Positions 1 to 7,495 of a stretch of 64,000 nucleotides of DNA are shown here, one piece after another. The position numbers and the translations under genes were made by a program. The notes under the pieces were generated by a model. The model was not told the origin of the DNA. It did no database searches and saw only the letters and a program-made list of their open reading frames with translations. Source of the DNA: Deltaproteobacteria bacterium (lineage in GTDB: Bacteria > Desulfobacterota > DSM-4660 > Desulfatiglandales > Desulfatiglandaceae); NCBI GenBank assembly GCA_019307815.1, contig JAFDIV010000028.1, positions 1 to 64,000 of the forward strand, read 5' to 3'. Every line of letters starts with the position of its first letter. Positions within the stretch are counted from its first letter, which is position 1.

Positions 1-141
1 TGTTATATCAATTGCTTGTACTTTTCTTATAACAACCGGCGGGAAATTTTTCCACCTTAAAATGCGCTTTTTTTGTCAATATATCAAAACGTTACCTTTC
101 GTGGATGGGCACTAACTAGTCAACCAACACGGAGTGACTAC

Positions 142-1218
142 ATGAAGACATATCTGGTTACAGGTGGAGCAGGATTTATTGGCAGCAATTTTGTGTTACG
201 TGAGCGAAGTAATGCGAAAGCCAGGATTATAAATCTCGATCTCCTGACATATGCCGGCAATTTAATGAATCTCCAGTCTCTTGACGGTGATAAGGGGTAC
301 GTATTTGTTAGAGGTAGTATCGGTGACAGGAAACTTGTTCGAAAATTGTTAGATGAATATAGGCCATGTGGCATCATAAATTTTGCGGCAGAATCGCACG
401 TTGATCGATCCATCGATGGCCCTGAAGATTTTATTCAAACAAACGTGGTTGGGACGTTTCATCTGCTCGATGAAGCCCGGCATTATTGGGAAGCGCTTCC
501 TGAGCGAGAAAAATCGCAGTTTCGCTTTCTGCATGTCTCGACTGATGAGGTGTATGGTTCTCTCGAACCAGATGATCCGCCTTTTCGTGAGGATACACCT
601 TATGCCCCAAACAGCCCGTATTCAGCATCAAAGGCTGCAAGCGATCATCTTGTGCGGGCTTATCATCATACGTATGGTTTGCCTACACTCATAACTAACT
701 GCTCTAACAATTATGGTCCACGTCAATTCCCGGAGAAGCTAATTCCTCTTATGATTCTAAACGCCACCAGTGGCAAACCCTTGCCCATTTACGGTGATGG
801 CCTTAATATCAGAGATTGGCTTTATGTTGAGGATCATTGTGAGGCCTTGAGCCTTGTATTGGAAAAAGGTAAGCCTGGTGAGATGTACAATATAGGTGGG
901 CGCTGCGAGAAAACAAATCTCGAAATAGTCAAAACCATATGTACCATCCTGGACGAGATCTTCCCTGATTCTCCCCATGTGCCTCACGAATCCCTAATCA
1001 CCTTTGTCAAAGACCGTCCAGGCCACGATCGCCGTTATGCTATAGATTGCTCCAAGATTGAAAATGAACTTGGCTGGAAACCCAAAGAAAGTTTTGAAAC
1101 TGGCATCAGAAAAACAATCCAGTGGTATCTGGATAATCCAGAGTGGGTGGAATCGGTGCAGACGGGGGAGTACAGGGAGTGGATCTCTCGGCAGTATGGC
1201 GGCGAGTCAATTGGTTAA
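142..1218 (+). CDS. rfbB: dTDP-glucose 4,6-dehydratase
   Basis: Extended short-chain dehydrogenase (358 aa) that turns dTDP-glucose into dTDP-4-keto-6-deoxyglucose, second step of the dTDP-rhamnose pathway, cytoplasmic. Seen: NAD-binding GGAGFIG at residues 8-14, the STDEVYG segment, and the catalytic Tyr160/Lys164 pair in YSASK. I chose ATG 142, which has GGAG five to eight bases upstream; an upstream in-frame start at 73 would add 23 residues outside the family. Length is normal. rfbA and rfbC follow but are separated from it by a four-helix-bundle gene and word-repeat spacers, so the set is no longer a tight operon. rfbD, the final reductase, is not in the window. Confidence 0.95.
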   Translation: MKTYLVTGGAGFIGSNFVLRERSNAKARIINLDLLTYAGNLMNLQSLDGDKGYVFVRGSIGDRKLVRKLLDEYRPCGIINFAAESHVDRSIDGPEDFIQTNVVGTFHLLDEARHYWEALPEREKSQFRFLHVSTDEVYGSLEPDDPPFREDTPYAPNSPYSASKAASDHLVRAYHHTYGLPTLITNCSNNYGPRQFPEKLIPLMILNATSGKPLPIYGDGLNIRDWLYVEDHCEALSLVLEKGKPGEMYNIGGRCEKTNLEIVKTICTILDEIFPDSPHVPHESLITFVKDRPGHDRRYAIDCSKIENELGWKPKESFETGIRKTIQWYLDNPEWVESVQTGEYREWISRQYGGESIG

Positions 1219-1256
1219 ATAGTTGAATGGTCAAATCGTCAAATAGTTGAGTCGGA
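1213..1256 (+). repeat. Word-repeat spacer, GTTAAATAGTTGA type
   Basis: Variants of an 8-10 nt word (GTTAAATAGTTGA, GGTCAAATCGTCAAAT) run from the rfbB stop into the leader of the four-helix-bundle gene. The inverted form of the same words lies on the far side of that gene at 1750-1797. Confidence 0.7.
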
Positions 1257-1271
1257 AGGTGGTTTTGAAGG

Positions 1272-1670
1272 ATGGAATCTGATGAATTTACGGAAAAGAA
1301 GGGTAATGATTTTCGAGATTTAGAAGTTTGGAAAAGGTGCAGAGATATCAGAAAAGAAATATGGAATTTGTGTAAGAGTTTGCCTGCAGAAGAAAAATAT
1401 AGGTTAGTTGACCAAATGGTTAGAGCATCAAGATCGGCCACAGCGTGCATTGCGGAAGGATATGGCCGGTATCACTACCAAGAAAATATACAATTTTGCC
1501 GACAGGCTAGAGGTTCCCTTTATGAGCTGATTGACCATGTAGATGTTGCCTCCGAATGCCGATATGTGGAAAAGGAAAGAGCCAAGACTTTGATAAATGA
1601 GATCGAGAGCGCTATCAAAGTGCTAAATGGATACATAAGGTATCTCAAAGGAAGAAAGGAAAATAAGTGA
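1272..1670 (+). CDS. S23-type four-helix-bundle protein
   Basis: 132 aa. Seen: the family hallmark FRDLEVWKRCRDIRKEI near the N-terminus, then VDQMVRASRSATACIAEGYG and ENIQFCRQARGSLYELIDH; predicted all-helical. The family (four helix bundle protein, related to the proteins encoded by 23S rRNA intervening sequences and to the Avd fold of diversity-generating retroelements) binds nucleic acid in some members, but its cellular role is mostly unknown. It is not in an rRNA gene here; it interrupts the rfb genes and sits between inverted word repeats (1213-1256 and 1750-1797). No good ribosome site precedes ATG 1272 (GAAGG abuts it), so the start is uncertain. Confidence 0.8.
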   Translation: MESDEFTEKKGNDFRDLEVWKRCRDIRKEIWNLCKSLPAEEKYRLVDQMVRASRSATACIAEGYGRYHYQENIQFCRQARGSLYELIDHVDVASECRYVEKERAKTLINEIESAIKVLNGYIRYLKGRKENK

Positions 1671-1749
1671 TATCTCAACTTAATTATTCGGTTATCAGGT
1701 CAACTGTTCTACCAGTATAATTGCATCCCTTGCGGTTTCCCCCTTATCC

Positions 1750-1797
1750 CTCTTACGATTTGACAAGTGAACGATTTAACAATTTGACCAATAGATC
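1750..1797 (+). repeat. Word-repeat spacer, inverted copy (CGATTTGAC type)
   Basis: Words ACGATTTGAC, ACGATTTAAC and AATTTGACC lie just upstream of rfbA. They are the reverse complement of the words at 1213-1256, so the four-helix-bundle gene is bracketed by inverted repeats. Confidence 0.65.
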
Positions 1798-1809
1798 CGG
1801 GAGGAGAAT

Positions 1810-2691
1810 ATGAACTTCAAAGGCATCATCCTGGCAGGTGGTTCGGGAACGCGGCTTTATCCGATCACTCGTGCTGTGAGTAAACAGCTTTTGCCCGTAT
1901 ATGACAAACCGATGATCTACTATCCGCTTTCTGTATTAATGTTGGCGGGAATTAGAGAGATACTTATAATATCGACCCCACAGGACACCCCCAGGTTCGA
2001 AGAACTTTTGGGTGATGGTTCTCAATTCGGTCTGCAATTTTCATACGCAGTGCAGCCAAGGCCCGAGGGATTGGCCCAGGCCTTTGTTATTGGAAAGGAT
2101 TTTATTGGACAAGACAATGCATGCTTAATTCTCGGGGATAATATATTCTATGGCCATGGTTTACCCGAAATTCTTGAAAGGGCGGTGCAATTGGAAAAAG
2201 GTGGGCTGGTGTTCGGATACTGGGTAAGAGATCCGGAACGTTATGGTGTTGTTGAATTTGATGATACTGGAAAGGTATTGAGTATTGAAGAAAAGCCCAA
2301 AAAACCAAAATCAAATTATGCTGTTCCCGGGCTTTATTTCTTTGACAATGACGTTGTGGAGATAGCCTCGGGCCTTAAGCCTTCTGCTCGGGGAGAGCTT
2401 GAAATAGCCGATGTTATCAATGCCTATCTAAAGCGCGGAGATCTTAGGGTAGAACTCCTCGGGCGCGGATTTGCCTGGCTGGATACTGGCACTCATGAGT
2501 CTCTATTAGAAGCTTGCCAGTTCGTTGAGACCATTCAGAAACGCCAGGGGCTTAAGGTCGCTTGTGTAGAGGAAATTGCATACAGGAAGAGATATATAAA
2601 TGCAGAACAACTGAGGAAACTAGCGGAAGGGCTGAACAAGAATGAGTATGGGGAGTATTTGATGAGAATTGTCCAAGGGAGGGGGATGTGA
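1810..2691 (+). CDS. rfbA: Glucose-1-phosphate thymidylyltransferase
   Basis: Makes dTDP-glucose from glucose-1-phosphate and dTTP, first step of dTDP-rhamnose synthesis. Seen: the nucleotidyltransferase signature GGSGTRLYP at residues 10-18, [16 protein letters not shown], the GDNIFYG metal site and [15 protein letters not shown]. 293 aa, the usual length. A strong GGGAGGAG ribosome site precedes ATG 1810. The intervening spacer and four-helix-bundle gene separate it from rfbB, but the order rfbB-rfbA-rfbC on one strand is kept. Confidence 0.96.
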   Translation: MNFKGIILAGGSGTRLYPITRAVSKQLLPVYDKPMIYYPLSVLMLAGIREILIISTPQDTPRFEELLGDGSQFGLQFSYAVQPRPEGLAQAFVIGKDFIGQDNACLILGDNIFYGHGLPEILERAVQLEKGGLVFGYWVRDPERYGVVEFDDTGKVLSIEEKPKKPKSNYAVPGLYFFDNDVVEIASGLKPSARGELEIADVINAYLKRGDLRVELLGRGFAWLDTGTHESLLEACQFVETIQKRQGLKVACVEEIAYRKRYINAEQLRKLAEGLNKNEYGEYLMRIVQGRGM

Positions 2692-2825
2692 GGTGTGAGG
2701 AGAGAAGAGTGGGACTGAGTGCTGAGGACGAAGTGAGAAGTGAGACCTAGTTGACTATTCAACTAATCAACGATTTGACATAACCCATCCAACTATTTAA
2801 CGATTTGACCAATTAACCAACTGAC
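2690..2825 (+). repeat. Word-repeat spacer between rfbA and rfbC
   Basis: Two word families in a row: purine-rich GTGAGAAGTGAG words with ACTGAGTGCTGAGG (2690-2747), then TCAACTA/CGATTTGAC words (2750-2825) like those at 1750-1797. The rfbA stop codon lies at its left edge. Confidence 0.7.
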
Positions 2826-2836
2826 GAGGCATAACG

Positions 2837-3406
2837 ATGAAGGTACACCAGGCGGAAAATTTGCCTGAAGTAATTATAATTGAGCCTGACGTGTTTGAAG
2901 ACAATCGCGGATATTTCCTGGAGACTTATCAGGAAAGGCGATACAGAGAAAGCGGGATTAGCGTGGGTTTTGTGCAAGACAATCTTTCGTTTTCTCGGAA
3001 GAGTGTGCTCCGGGGGCTTCACTATCAGCTTCCTAATGAACAAGCCAAGCTGGTGCAGGTGATCAAAGGGGAGATTTTTGATGTGGCGGTAGATATCCGG
3101 AAGGACTCGCCCACATTTGGACAATGGACATCGGTTGTGCTCTCGGATGAAAATAGGCGGCAGATTTTTGTTCCTGCTGGGTTTGCGCATGGATTCTGTG
3201 TGCTTAGCGACATTGCCTATGTCATGTACAAGTGCAGTGACTATTATGCCCCGGACAGCGAAGGAGGCATATTGTGGTCTGATCCAGACATTGGCATTGA
3301 GTGGCCTACAAAGGAACCGATTCTGTCGGAGAAGGATTCGTCTTATCCTTTGTTGAAAGAGATTCCGAGTGATAGGCTGCCAACTTATGAAAGTGCTGAG
3401 GACTGA
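2837..3406 (+). CDS. rfbC: dTDP-4-dehydrorhamnose 3,5-epimerase
   Basis: Cupin-fold epimerase (189 aa) that converts dTDP-4-keto-6-deoxyglucose to dTDP-4-keto-rhamnose. Seen: LRGLHYQ with the catalytic His62, FVPAGFAHGF at 111-120, YVMYKCSDYY with the catalytic Tyr131, and GILWSDPDIGI. GAGG lies seven bases before ATG 2837. Length is normal. The gene ends directly in a word-repeat spacer instead of continuing to an rfbD. Confidence 0.96.
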   Translation: MKVHQAENLPEVIIIEPDVFEDNRGYFLETYQERRYRESGISVGFVQDNLSFSRKSVLRGLHYQLPNEQAKLVQVIKGEIFDVAVDIRKDSPTFGQWTSVVLSDENRRQIFVPAGFAHGFCVLSDIAYVMYKCSDYYAPDSEGGILWSDPDIGIEWPTKEPILSEKDSSYPLLKEIPSDRLPTYESAED

Positions 3407-3530
3407 GTGAAATAGTGCTAAGTGCTAAGTAAATAGGGACTGAGAGCTGAGGGTTGAGCAGCAAGAGGTGAAGGATAAGAGGTGAGACGTGAAAAGTGAG
3501 AGGATGGAGTGGAGGCGTGAAGTGGGTCGG
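3407..3530 (+). repeat. Word-repeat spacer (GCTAAGT / GACTGAG / GTGAAAAGTGAG)
   Basis: AGTGCTAAGTGCTAAGT, then GGACTGAGAGCTGAGG, AGCAAGAGGTGAAGG and GTGAGACGTGAAAAGTGAG. The same ordered series of words returns at 4955-5086 and partly at 4012-4110, so this is a composite dispersed repeat, not a plain tandem array. Confidence 0.7.
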
Positions 3531-3582
3531 ATATAACCTGCATAGAAGGATGAGGACTCCGACTCCAACTGAATATCAAGCA

Positions 3583-3759
3583 TCAAAAATATTTTTCGTA
3601 GGCTTTATGATCGCCAACCCAAAACCAAGTTACAACTTCCCCCTCAAAAATTCCAAGTGCTCTATATCCATGAGAGATCCGCAATGACCAAATGTGTTCC
3701 CTGGAATCAATGCATTTAAAGTGGAGTGAGGGAGGTTTTACCTGCTTTGATCTCTCTTT
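3583..3759 (-). pseudogene. RelE/ParE-like toxin, N-terminal half deleted
   Basis: A 58-codon open frame with no start codon reads KPPSLHFK, then WSLRISHGYRALG and VVTWFWVGDHKAYEKYF, followed by a stop. This is the C-terminal half of the small type II toxin family whose members carry PSLHFK, YRALG and WFWIGxHxxYD. The N-terminal 30-40 residues are absent: the frame opens at a stop (3760-3762) inside the antitoxin gene, and PSLHFK is read from the antitoxin's last codons. The simplest explanation is a deletion joining the end of the antitoxin gene to the middle of the toxin gene. Confidence 0.7.
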
Positions 3760-3937
3760 TTACCTCTTTAGCCTTAGCGACAAGACGTTCTCTCGTCCGT
3801 TCGAATAGCTGGTCCCATTTGGCTTCGTCCCTTTTTTCTTCGATGATTCTCTTGAATTCTTCCAAAGCAACAAGCTGCAAGTTTTGCGGTAAAGACTGAA
3901 CCATTTTTGCTATAGTTTCTATCAGGTTTTCGTGCAT
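3716..3937 (-). CDS. Antitoxin of a degraded RelE/ParE-type module
   Basis: 73 aa, from MHENLIETIAKMVQSLP to REIKAGKTSLTPL. The layout (helical N-terminus, then DEAKWDQLFERT, LVAKAKEVKREIKAGKT) resembles small antitoxins that precede PSLHFK-type toxins and end in AGKTxPL. ATG 3937 has GGAGGGA eight bases upstream; a longer upstream reading has no family support. Its stop codon lies inside the remains of the toxin gene, so the last residues may derive from the deletion junction. Function as an orphan antitoxin is an inference. Confidence 0.6.
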   Translation of the reverse strand: MHENLIETIAKMVQSLPQNLQLVALEEFKRIIEEKRDEAKWDQLFERTRERLVAKAKEVKREIKAGKTSLTPL

Positions 3938-4011
3938 GGGCTTGTCCCTCCAATTTGAATTGTCCGTTAATATTATTAATAAATAGTACATTAAAATAAA
4001 TATTTTTTCAA

Positions 4012-4215
4012 ATGTGAAGGGTGAGGAACGAAGAAGAGGGCCTAGGCTAAGGGCTGAGGACTGAGTAGCAAGATGTGAAACGTAAGGCGTGAGGAGTGAA
4101 GAGATGGGGTAACAGGACTGGGCAGGCCCCAGCAAGATAACCAGACGGACCCAACAAGCCCAATAAACCCGAGGAACTCAATAAACCCAAAAGACCCAAA
4201 AACCCAATGAACTCC
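4012..4215 (+). repeat. Composite word-repeat spacer
   Basis: Left part: GTGAAGGGTGAGG, GGGCTGAGGACTGAG, GTGAAACGTAAGGCGTGAGG. Right part from about 4147: the 9-nt CCCAACAAG/CCCAATAAA family. It separates two TA modules whose toxins are both truncated. Confidence 0.7.
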
Positions 4216-4222
4216 GTCTCCC

Positions 4223-4257
4223 TTTACCCAAAACCGGTCAAACGCCTTTTGGGTAAA
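4223..4257. other. 11-bp perfect inverted repeat (hairpin)
   Basis: TTTACCCAAAA at 4223-4233 and its complement TTTTGGGTAAA at 4247-4257, with a 13-nt loop. A related stem, TTTTACCCA/TGGGTAAAA, occurs at 25595-25631. No T-run follows, so it is not a clear terminator. Confidence 0.6.
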
Positions 4258-4403
4258 TACGTTTTCTCCCTGGTATGCTCGTCGACAAAATTCCTCGGTT
4301 GCGTGTGCTTCTTACAGAATTTTTCTTTGTTGAATCTATCGGGTAAGACTCGTATTATTGTATAAATTATAGGAAAGTTTTAGGCTTTAAAATGGAGTAA
4401 GCA

Positions 4404-4646
4404 ATGAAAGTAAATTGGAAAGATCACATAGTCAGCACTCCGGACGTGATTCGAGGCAAACCTCGTATAAAAGGAACAAGGATCCCAGTGAGTCTTATTC
4501 TGGGGTATTTTGCTGCGGGATATACGGTTAAAATGATTATAGATGAATTCCCTGATCTCACCGAAGCTCATATAGCAGCGTGCTTGGACTACGCTCGGGA
4601 ATTAGCTGACTTCGAGGTAGCGAAGGGGCTATGGCGACTTTGCTGA
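4404..4646 (+). CDS. DUF433 antitoxin
   Basis: 80 aa. Seen: the DUF433 pattern DVIRGKPRIKGTRIPVSLIL, then IIDEFPDLTEAHIAACLDYARELA; the family has a helix-turn-helix-like fold and normally pairs with a DUF5615 (PIN-like) toxin. GGAG eight bases before ATG 4404 supports the start. The last residues (GLWRLC) run into the truncated toxin sequence and may not be ancestral. A second, complete pair of this type lies at 26075-26679. Confidence 0.8.
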   Translation: MKVNWKDHIVSTPDVIRGKPRIKGTRIPVSLILGYFAAGYTVKMIIDEFPDLTEAHIAACLDYARELADFEVAKGLWRLC

Positions 4647-4830
4647 CATAGTGGCGTATCCTCCTCAGAAATACAATGGCATTATTTCTCTTCAAATAAG
4701 AAATCACCCGGAGATTACCCCAATGCTGATAGCAAAACTGGAAGAATTATTGTCTCTTCATAATGAGCCTGCATATTACAGGGGAAAACTGTTTTTGGTA
4801 GAAGTGCATAGGATCAGAGTGCGTAGTTGA
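4621..4830 (+). pseudogene. DUF5615 PIN-like toxin, 5' half deleted
   Basis: In the frame overlapping the end of the DUF433 gene one reads GDFADIVAYPPQKYNGIIS, then LQIRNHPEITPMLIAKLEEL and a stop at 4828-4830. This matches the C-terminal half of DUF5615 toxins (compare TLDTDFCDIRKYSPQDFYG in the intact copy at 26075-26443). The first half, with the metal-binding Asp-Glu and helix region, is missing, apparently by a deletion fusing it to the antitoxin gene. This is the same kind of lesion as in the module at 3583-3937. Confidence 0.75.
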
Positions 4831-4954
4831 TGAAAGACGGGCGCTACGGCTGAACAGACAACATCAACCTCTGGTATGTTTCAAACATGATAATGAGACC
4901 TCATGGGAGCGCTTTTGAGTTTCCCAGCACGGCGATTGGCCCTTGATAGGGAAA

Positions 4955-5086
4955 CAAAGGACTGAGGGCTAAGCGCTAAGTAAAAAAGGACTGAGTGCCG
5001 AGAGCTGAGCAGCAAGAGGTAAAGGGTGAGAGGTGAAACGTGAAAAGTGAGAGGAGGGAGGGGAGGCGTGAGGAGTGAAGAGACAG
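4955..5086 (+). repeat. Word-repeat spacer, second copy of the 3407-3530 type
   Basis: GGACTGAGGGCTAAGCGCTAAGT, GCAGCAAGAGGTAAAGGGTG, GTGAAACGTGAAAAGTGAG and GGGAGGCGTGAGGAGTG follow in the same order as at 3407-3530, about 80 percent identical by eye. It abuts the tRNA-Cys-like sequence. Confidence 0.7.
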
Positions 5087-5150
5087 GGCGGCGTAGCCGA
5101 GTGGTTAAGGCAGGGGCCTGCAAAACCCCTTTCAGTGGTTCGACTCCACT
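5087..5150 (+). tRNA. tRNA-Cys(GCA)-like, 3' acceptor strand missing
   Basis: GGCGGCG acceptor strand, TAGCC...GGC D-arm, anticodon loop CTGCAAA (GCA, Cys), T-arm AGTGGTTCGACTCCACT. The bases after the T-arm (CAAAAGG) cannot pair with GGCGGCG, there is no CCA, and the last anticodon-stem pair is C-A. The gene is therefore probably a remnant cut at its 3' end. Confidence 0.6.
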
Positions 5151-5331
5151 CAAAAGGCGCTGTGTTAAGAAAAAATTTATTTATCAATGAATTTAGCTAG
5201 CCGACTGTAGCCACCCAAGAAAGCCTTTGCCTCAGCGGCACAATACCTTAATGATTTGTTTAGTGTACATTGACAAGGTGGAGAATTTGAGGATATTCTA
5301 TAATTAAAGTCAACCAGAATAGAGGTCAACC

Positions 5332-5592
5332 ATGAAAACACTTTCCGTCTCCGAGGCCAAAATGAAGTTAAGTTCCTTAGTCGAATCAGTGAACGCTACT
5401 GACGAAGAGGTAGTGATCACGAAAAACGGCAGGCCAGTTGCAGTCCTGGTGAGCCCAGAGGAATTTGAAAGCTGGCGAGAGACTATTTCAATTAAATCTG
5501 ACTCAGAGTTGATGAAAGAGATAAAGAGGGGCCTGGCGACACTCAAAAAGAAGAAAGCGCCTCTTTATACTCTCGAGGATCTTTTCCAATAA
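5332..5592 (+). CDS. Phd/YefM-family antitoxin
   Basis: 86 aa. Seen: MKTLSVSEAKMKLSSLVESV and EEVVITKNGRPVAVLVSPEE, the classic Phd/YefM DNA-binding N-domain, followed by an acidic/basic C-terminal tail that would wrap the toxin. The RelE-like toxin starts five bases after its stop, so the two are co-transcribed. A TGTACA motif (5264-5269) and two GTCAACC words (5309-5315 and 5325-5331) lie upstream and could be operators. No truncation is seen. Confidence 0.88.
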   Translation: MKTLSVSEAKMKLSSLVESVNATDEEVVITKNGRPVAVLVSPEEFESWRETISIKSDSELMKEIKRGLATLKKKKAPLYTLEDLFQ

Positions 5593-5597
5593 TTTGA

Positions 5598-5900
5598 ATG
5601 GGCGCTCCAAACGAATACAAGCTGAGGGTCCCAGATGAGATCGCTTCTCTTATTCGAGGCTTACACCCACGGATAAAGGCGCAAATAAAGGCCGGGTTTG
5701 GTAATATTATTGTAAATCCCTATTGCGGAAAGGCGCTAAAAGACGAACTTGAAGGGCTCAGAAGTTTTAAGGTCAAAAGGTATAGAATTATTTACAGAAT
5801 TTCCCCTAGAAAGGAGTTGGAAATCGTCGTCATTGGACCTCGAAGGAATATCTATGAAGAGACCTTTAGGATCATTCAGAAAGAGCAAAAACAAAGATAG
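5598..5900 (+). CDS. RelE/ParE-family toxin
   Basis: 100 aa. Seen: IRGLHPRIKAQIKAGFGNI, GKALKDELEGLRSFKVKRYR and IIYRIS..KELEIVVIGPRRNIYEE, the RelE core (LRxxRxGdYRviY-like). RelE members cleave mRNA on the ribosome; ParE members target gyrase; the sequence alone does not separate them. It follows its Phd/YefM antitoxin by five bases. This is one of the modules here with an apparently complete toxin. Confidence 0.85.
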   Translation: MGAPNEYKLRVPDEIASLIRGLHPRIKAQIKAGFGNIIVNPYCGKALKDELEGLRSFKVKRYRIIYRISPRKELEIVVIGPRRNIYEETFRIIQKEQKQR

Positions 5901-5924
5901 TGAGATCTTCAACTATATGCGCTA

Positions 5925-6194
5925 GTGCCCTCAGTACAATTGCAGACTCCACGAGTCAAAAATCTCTTCGGATTTGTTTTTATGATGACATTTGTGAGGA
6001 ACAGAGGCTTTTATAAGAAACGCTATATCGTGGCCGCCGTTGCCGTATGCTTTGCCTTAAGTCTGGCAAGAGAGGTACTTCAGTCCTGGATTCCTTCCAG
6101 GAGCTCGGACTGTCTGGACCTCGTGCTAAATACGCTGGGAACCCTACTCGGTGCCATGATTTTTGTCTGGGGGTACGCTAGGGTCCGGGCGTAG
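5925..6194 (+). pseudogene. VanZ-like C-terminal fragment (duplicate)
   Basis: The 89-codon frame begins with about 13 unrelated residues and then reads GFVFMMTFVRNRGFYKKRYI through SSDCLDLVLNTLGTLLGAMI, nearly identical to residues 300-367 of the gene at 7496-8605. At the DNA level 5959-6200 and 8379-8613 form a direct repeat of about 240 bp with roughly fifteen differences. It keeps the VanZ-type EVLQSWIPSRSSDCLD motif but lacks the first membrane helices and the LamG-like domain, so it is probably a non-functional duplicate. Confidence 0.8.
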
Positions 6195-6202
6195 GGATTG
6201 AA

Positions 6203-6342
6203 CTGTCTAGCTGTCCAGCTGCCTGGCTGCCAAGCCGCCAAGCCACCTAACCGTTTAGCGTGCCAGCATGCCAGCTTTCTAGCATTCGTAACCTAACAAA
6301 CCCAACAGACTCAATAGACCCAACGGACTCGCTAGACTCCAC
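6203..6342 (+). repeat. Composite spacer unit A: CTAGC/CCAGC words then CCCAACAGA words
   Basis: TGTCTAGCTGTCCAGCTGCC, CCAAGCCGCCAAGCC and GTGCCAGCATGCCAGC (6203-6286), then AACCTAACAAACCCAACAG and similar 9-nt words (6291-6342). The same order recurs at 7104, 10031, 11087, 12444 and 16126. Confidence 0.75.
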
Positions 6343-6412
6343 AGAATTTTTGCTTTTTTCTACGAATGGTTCTAAAATGGAGTAAATCTGGATCTCCTGG
6401 GGAGTTGTGAAC

Positions 6413-6649
6413 ATGCCGATAAACCTTTCCATTAAGAATGCCCCTGATGACCTGGTCAGACGGCTCAAGGCCCGGGCAGAGCGGAACCATCGCTCCCTGC
6501 AGGGGGAGCTTTTGGCTATTCTGGAGGAGGCCGTGGGTAAGGAATCACCTCTTACAGTGGAAGGTCTCCTGCATGAGGTAGAGCGCCTCGGATTGAAGAC
6601 TAGGGCAGAGTCCGCAGAGTTCATACGGACGGATCGTGATGCTCGTTAA
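6413..6649 (+). CDS. FitA-like ribbon-helix-helix antitoxin
   Basis: 78 aa. Seen: MPINLSIKNAPDDLVRRLKA and ERNHRSLQGELLAILEEAV, the Arc/FitA ribbon-helix-helix DNA-binding region, then a C-terminal toxin-binding tail. I chose ATG 6413 because GGGGAG lies eight bases before it; the GTG at 6407 sits too close to that site. The PIN toxin gene overlaps its 3' end by eleven bases. Module FitA-PIN is complete. A second one, with related antitoxin, lies at 13171-13811. Confidence 0.85.
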   Translation: MPINLSIKNAPDDLVRRLKARAERNHRSLQGELLAILEEAVGKESPLTVEGLLHEVERLGLKTRAESAEFIRTDRDAR

Positions 6650-7016
6650 GGTCGTGGATGCTTCTGCCATTGGAGCGGTCATTTTTGGTGAGCCGGAGGG
6701 CCCAGCCATTGTACGGCGATTGGCAGGAAATCGGTTAGTTGCGCCAGAGCTAATCTTTTTCGAGATAGCAAGTATTTGTGTGAAAAAACTTAAACGCTAT
6801 CCCGAATACCGGCAGAATATTCTTGCTTCATTCGCGATGTTGAAACGCTTGGCCATGGAACCGGTGGAGGTTCAGTACAGCGAAGTTGTGCTCCTCGCAG
6901 AGCGTCACGGGCTGACAGCCTATGATGCCAGCTATCTTTGGCTGGCGAAACAGCTCGGAGCAGAATTGGTTACTTTGGATAAGGAGCTTCAAAGGGCCTG
7001 GAGCGCTGGAATCTGA
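6639..7016 (+). CDS. PIN-domain toxin (VapC/FitB-like)
   Basis: 125 aa. Seen: the PIN acidic residues in VVDASAIGAVIF (Asp near residue 7), FFEIAS, LTAYDASYLWLAKQ and LVTLDKEL, so the metal site of this RNase family looks complete. Start at ATG 6639 inside the antitoxin gene (the GTG at 6636 is an alternative), giving the translational coupling usual for the family. Flanked by word-repeat spacers A and B and, further out, by the two VanZ copies. Confidence 0.87.
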   Translation: MLVKVVDASAIGAVIFGEPEGPAIVRRLAGNRLVAPELIFFEIASICVKKLKRYPEYRQNILASFAMLKRLAMEPVEVQYSEVVLLAERHGLTAYDASYLWLAKQLGAELVTLDKELQRAWSAGI

Positions 7017-7103
7017 CGCCACCGGGGAGCTATTCTAGCAAGACTTCTAGTGTCTCGAATTTGCAAATTCCCAACTCTTTACCCACCCATGATTTGTGGC
7101 GGA

Positions 7104-7380
7104 CTTAGCTGCCCAGCAGCCTGACCGTCTAGCGTGTGAGCTTCCTAGCATCCTGGCTTCCCAGCCTCCTAGCTATTGTGCATTTCTCGCATGCAACGTT
7201 TCTCGCTTTAAACCTTTCTCGCGTCCTTGCGGACCCAACAGACTAGACAGACCAAACAGACTAGATAAACTAGACAAACCCAATAAACCCAACAAACCCA
7301 ACAAACCCAACAAACCCAATAAACCCAACAAACCCAATAAACCCAACAAACCCAATAAACCCAACAAACCTCGGAGCCCA
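7104..7380 (+). repeat. Composite spacer unit B with a long 9-nt tandem array
   Basis: CTAGC/CCAGC words (7104-7175), then TTTCTCGCTTTAAACCTTTC words (7178-7225), then a 9-nt array of CCCAACAAA and CCCAATAAA (about 7228-7372). Because the period is a multiple of three, all frames stay open across it; the Asn-Lys-Pro or Trp-Val-Tyr readings are artefacts. Confidence 0.85.
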
Positions 7381-7495
7381 ATGAGCTCATTCGCCAAAAC
7401 CAGTTCAACAGTAGCCTGTTGAAAAAGGCAAGGAATCGGAACTCTTGTTGAGGTTGAATACGGGCTGGGCAAAAGAGAGAAGTTGTGAAAAGTAA

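Noticed and set aside
3496-3687. 63-aa plus-strand ORF
   Set aside because: It is the antisense of the toxin remnant at 3583-3759 and starts within repeat words.
4881-5187. Minus-strand ORFs over the tRNA-Cys-like region
   Set aside because: They are readings of the purine-rich word repeat and the tRNA; no gene support.
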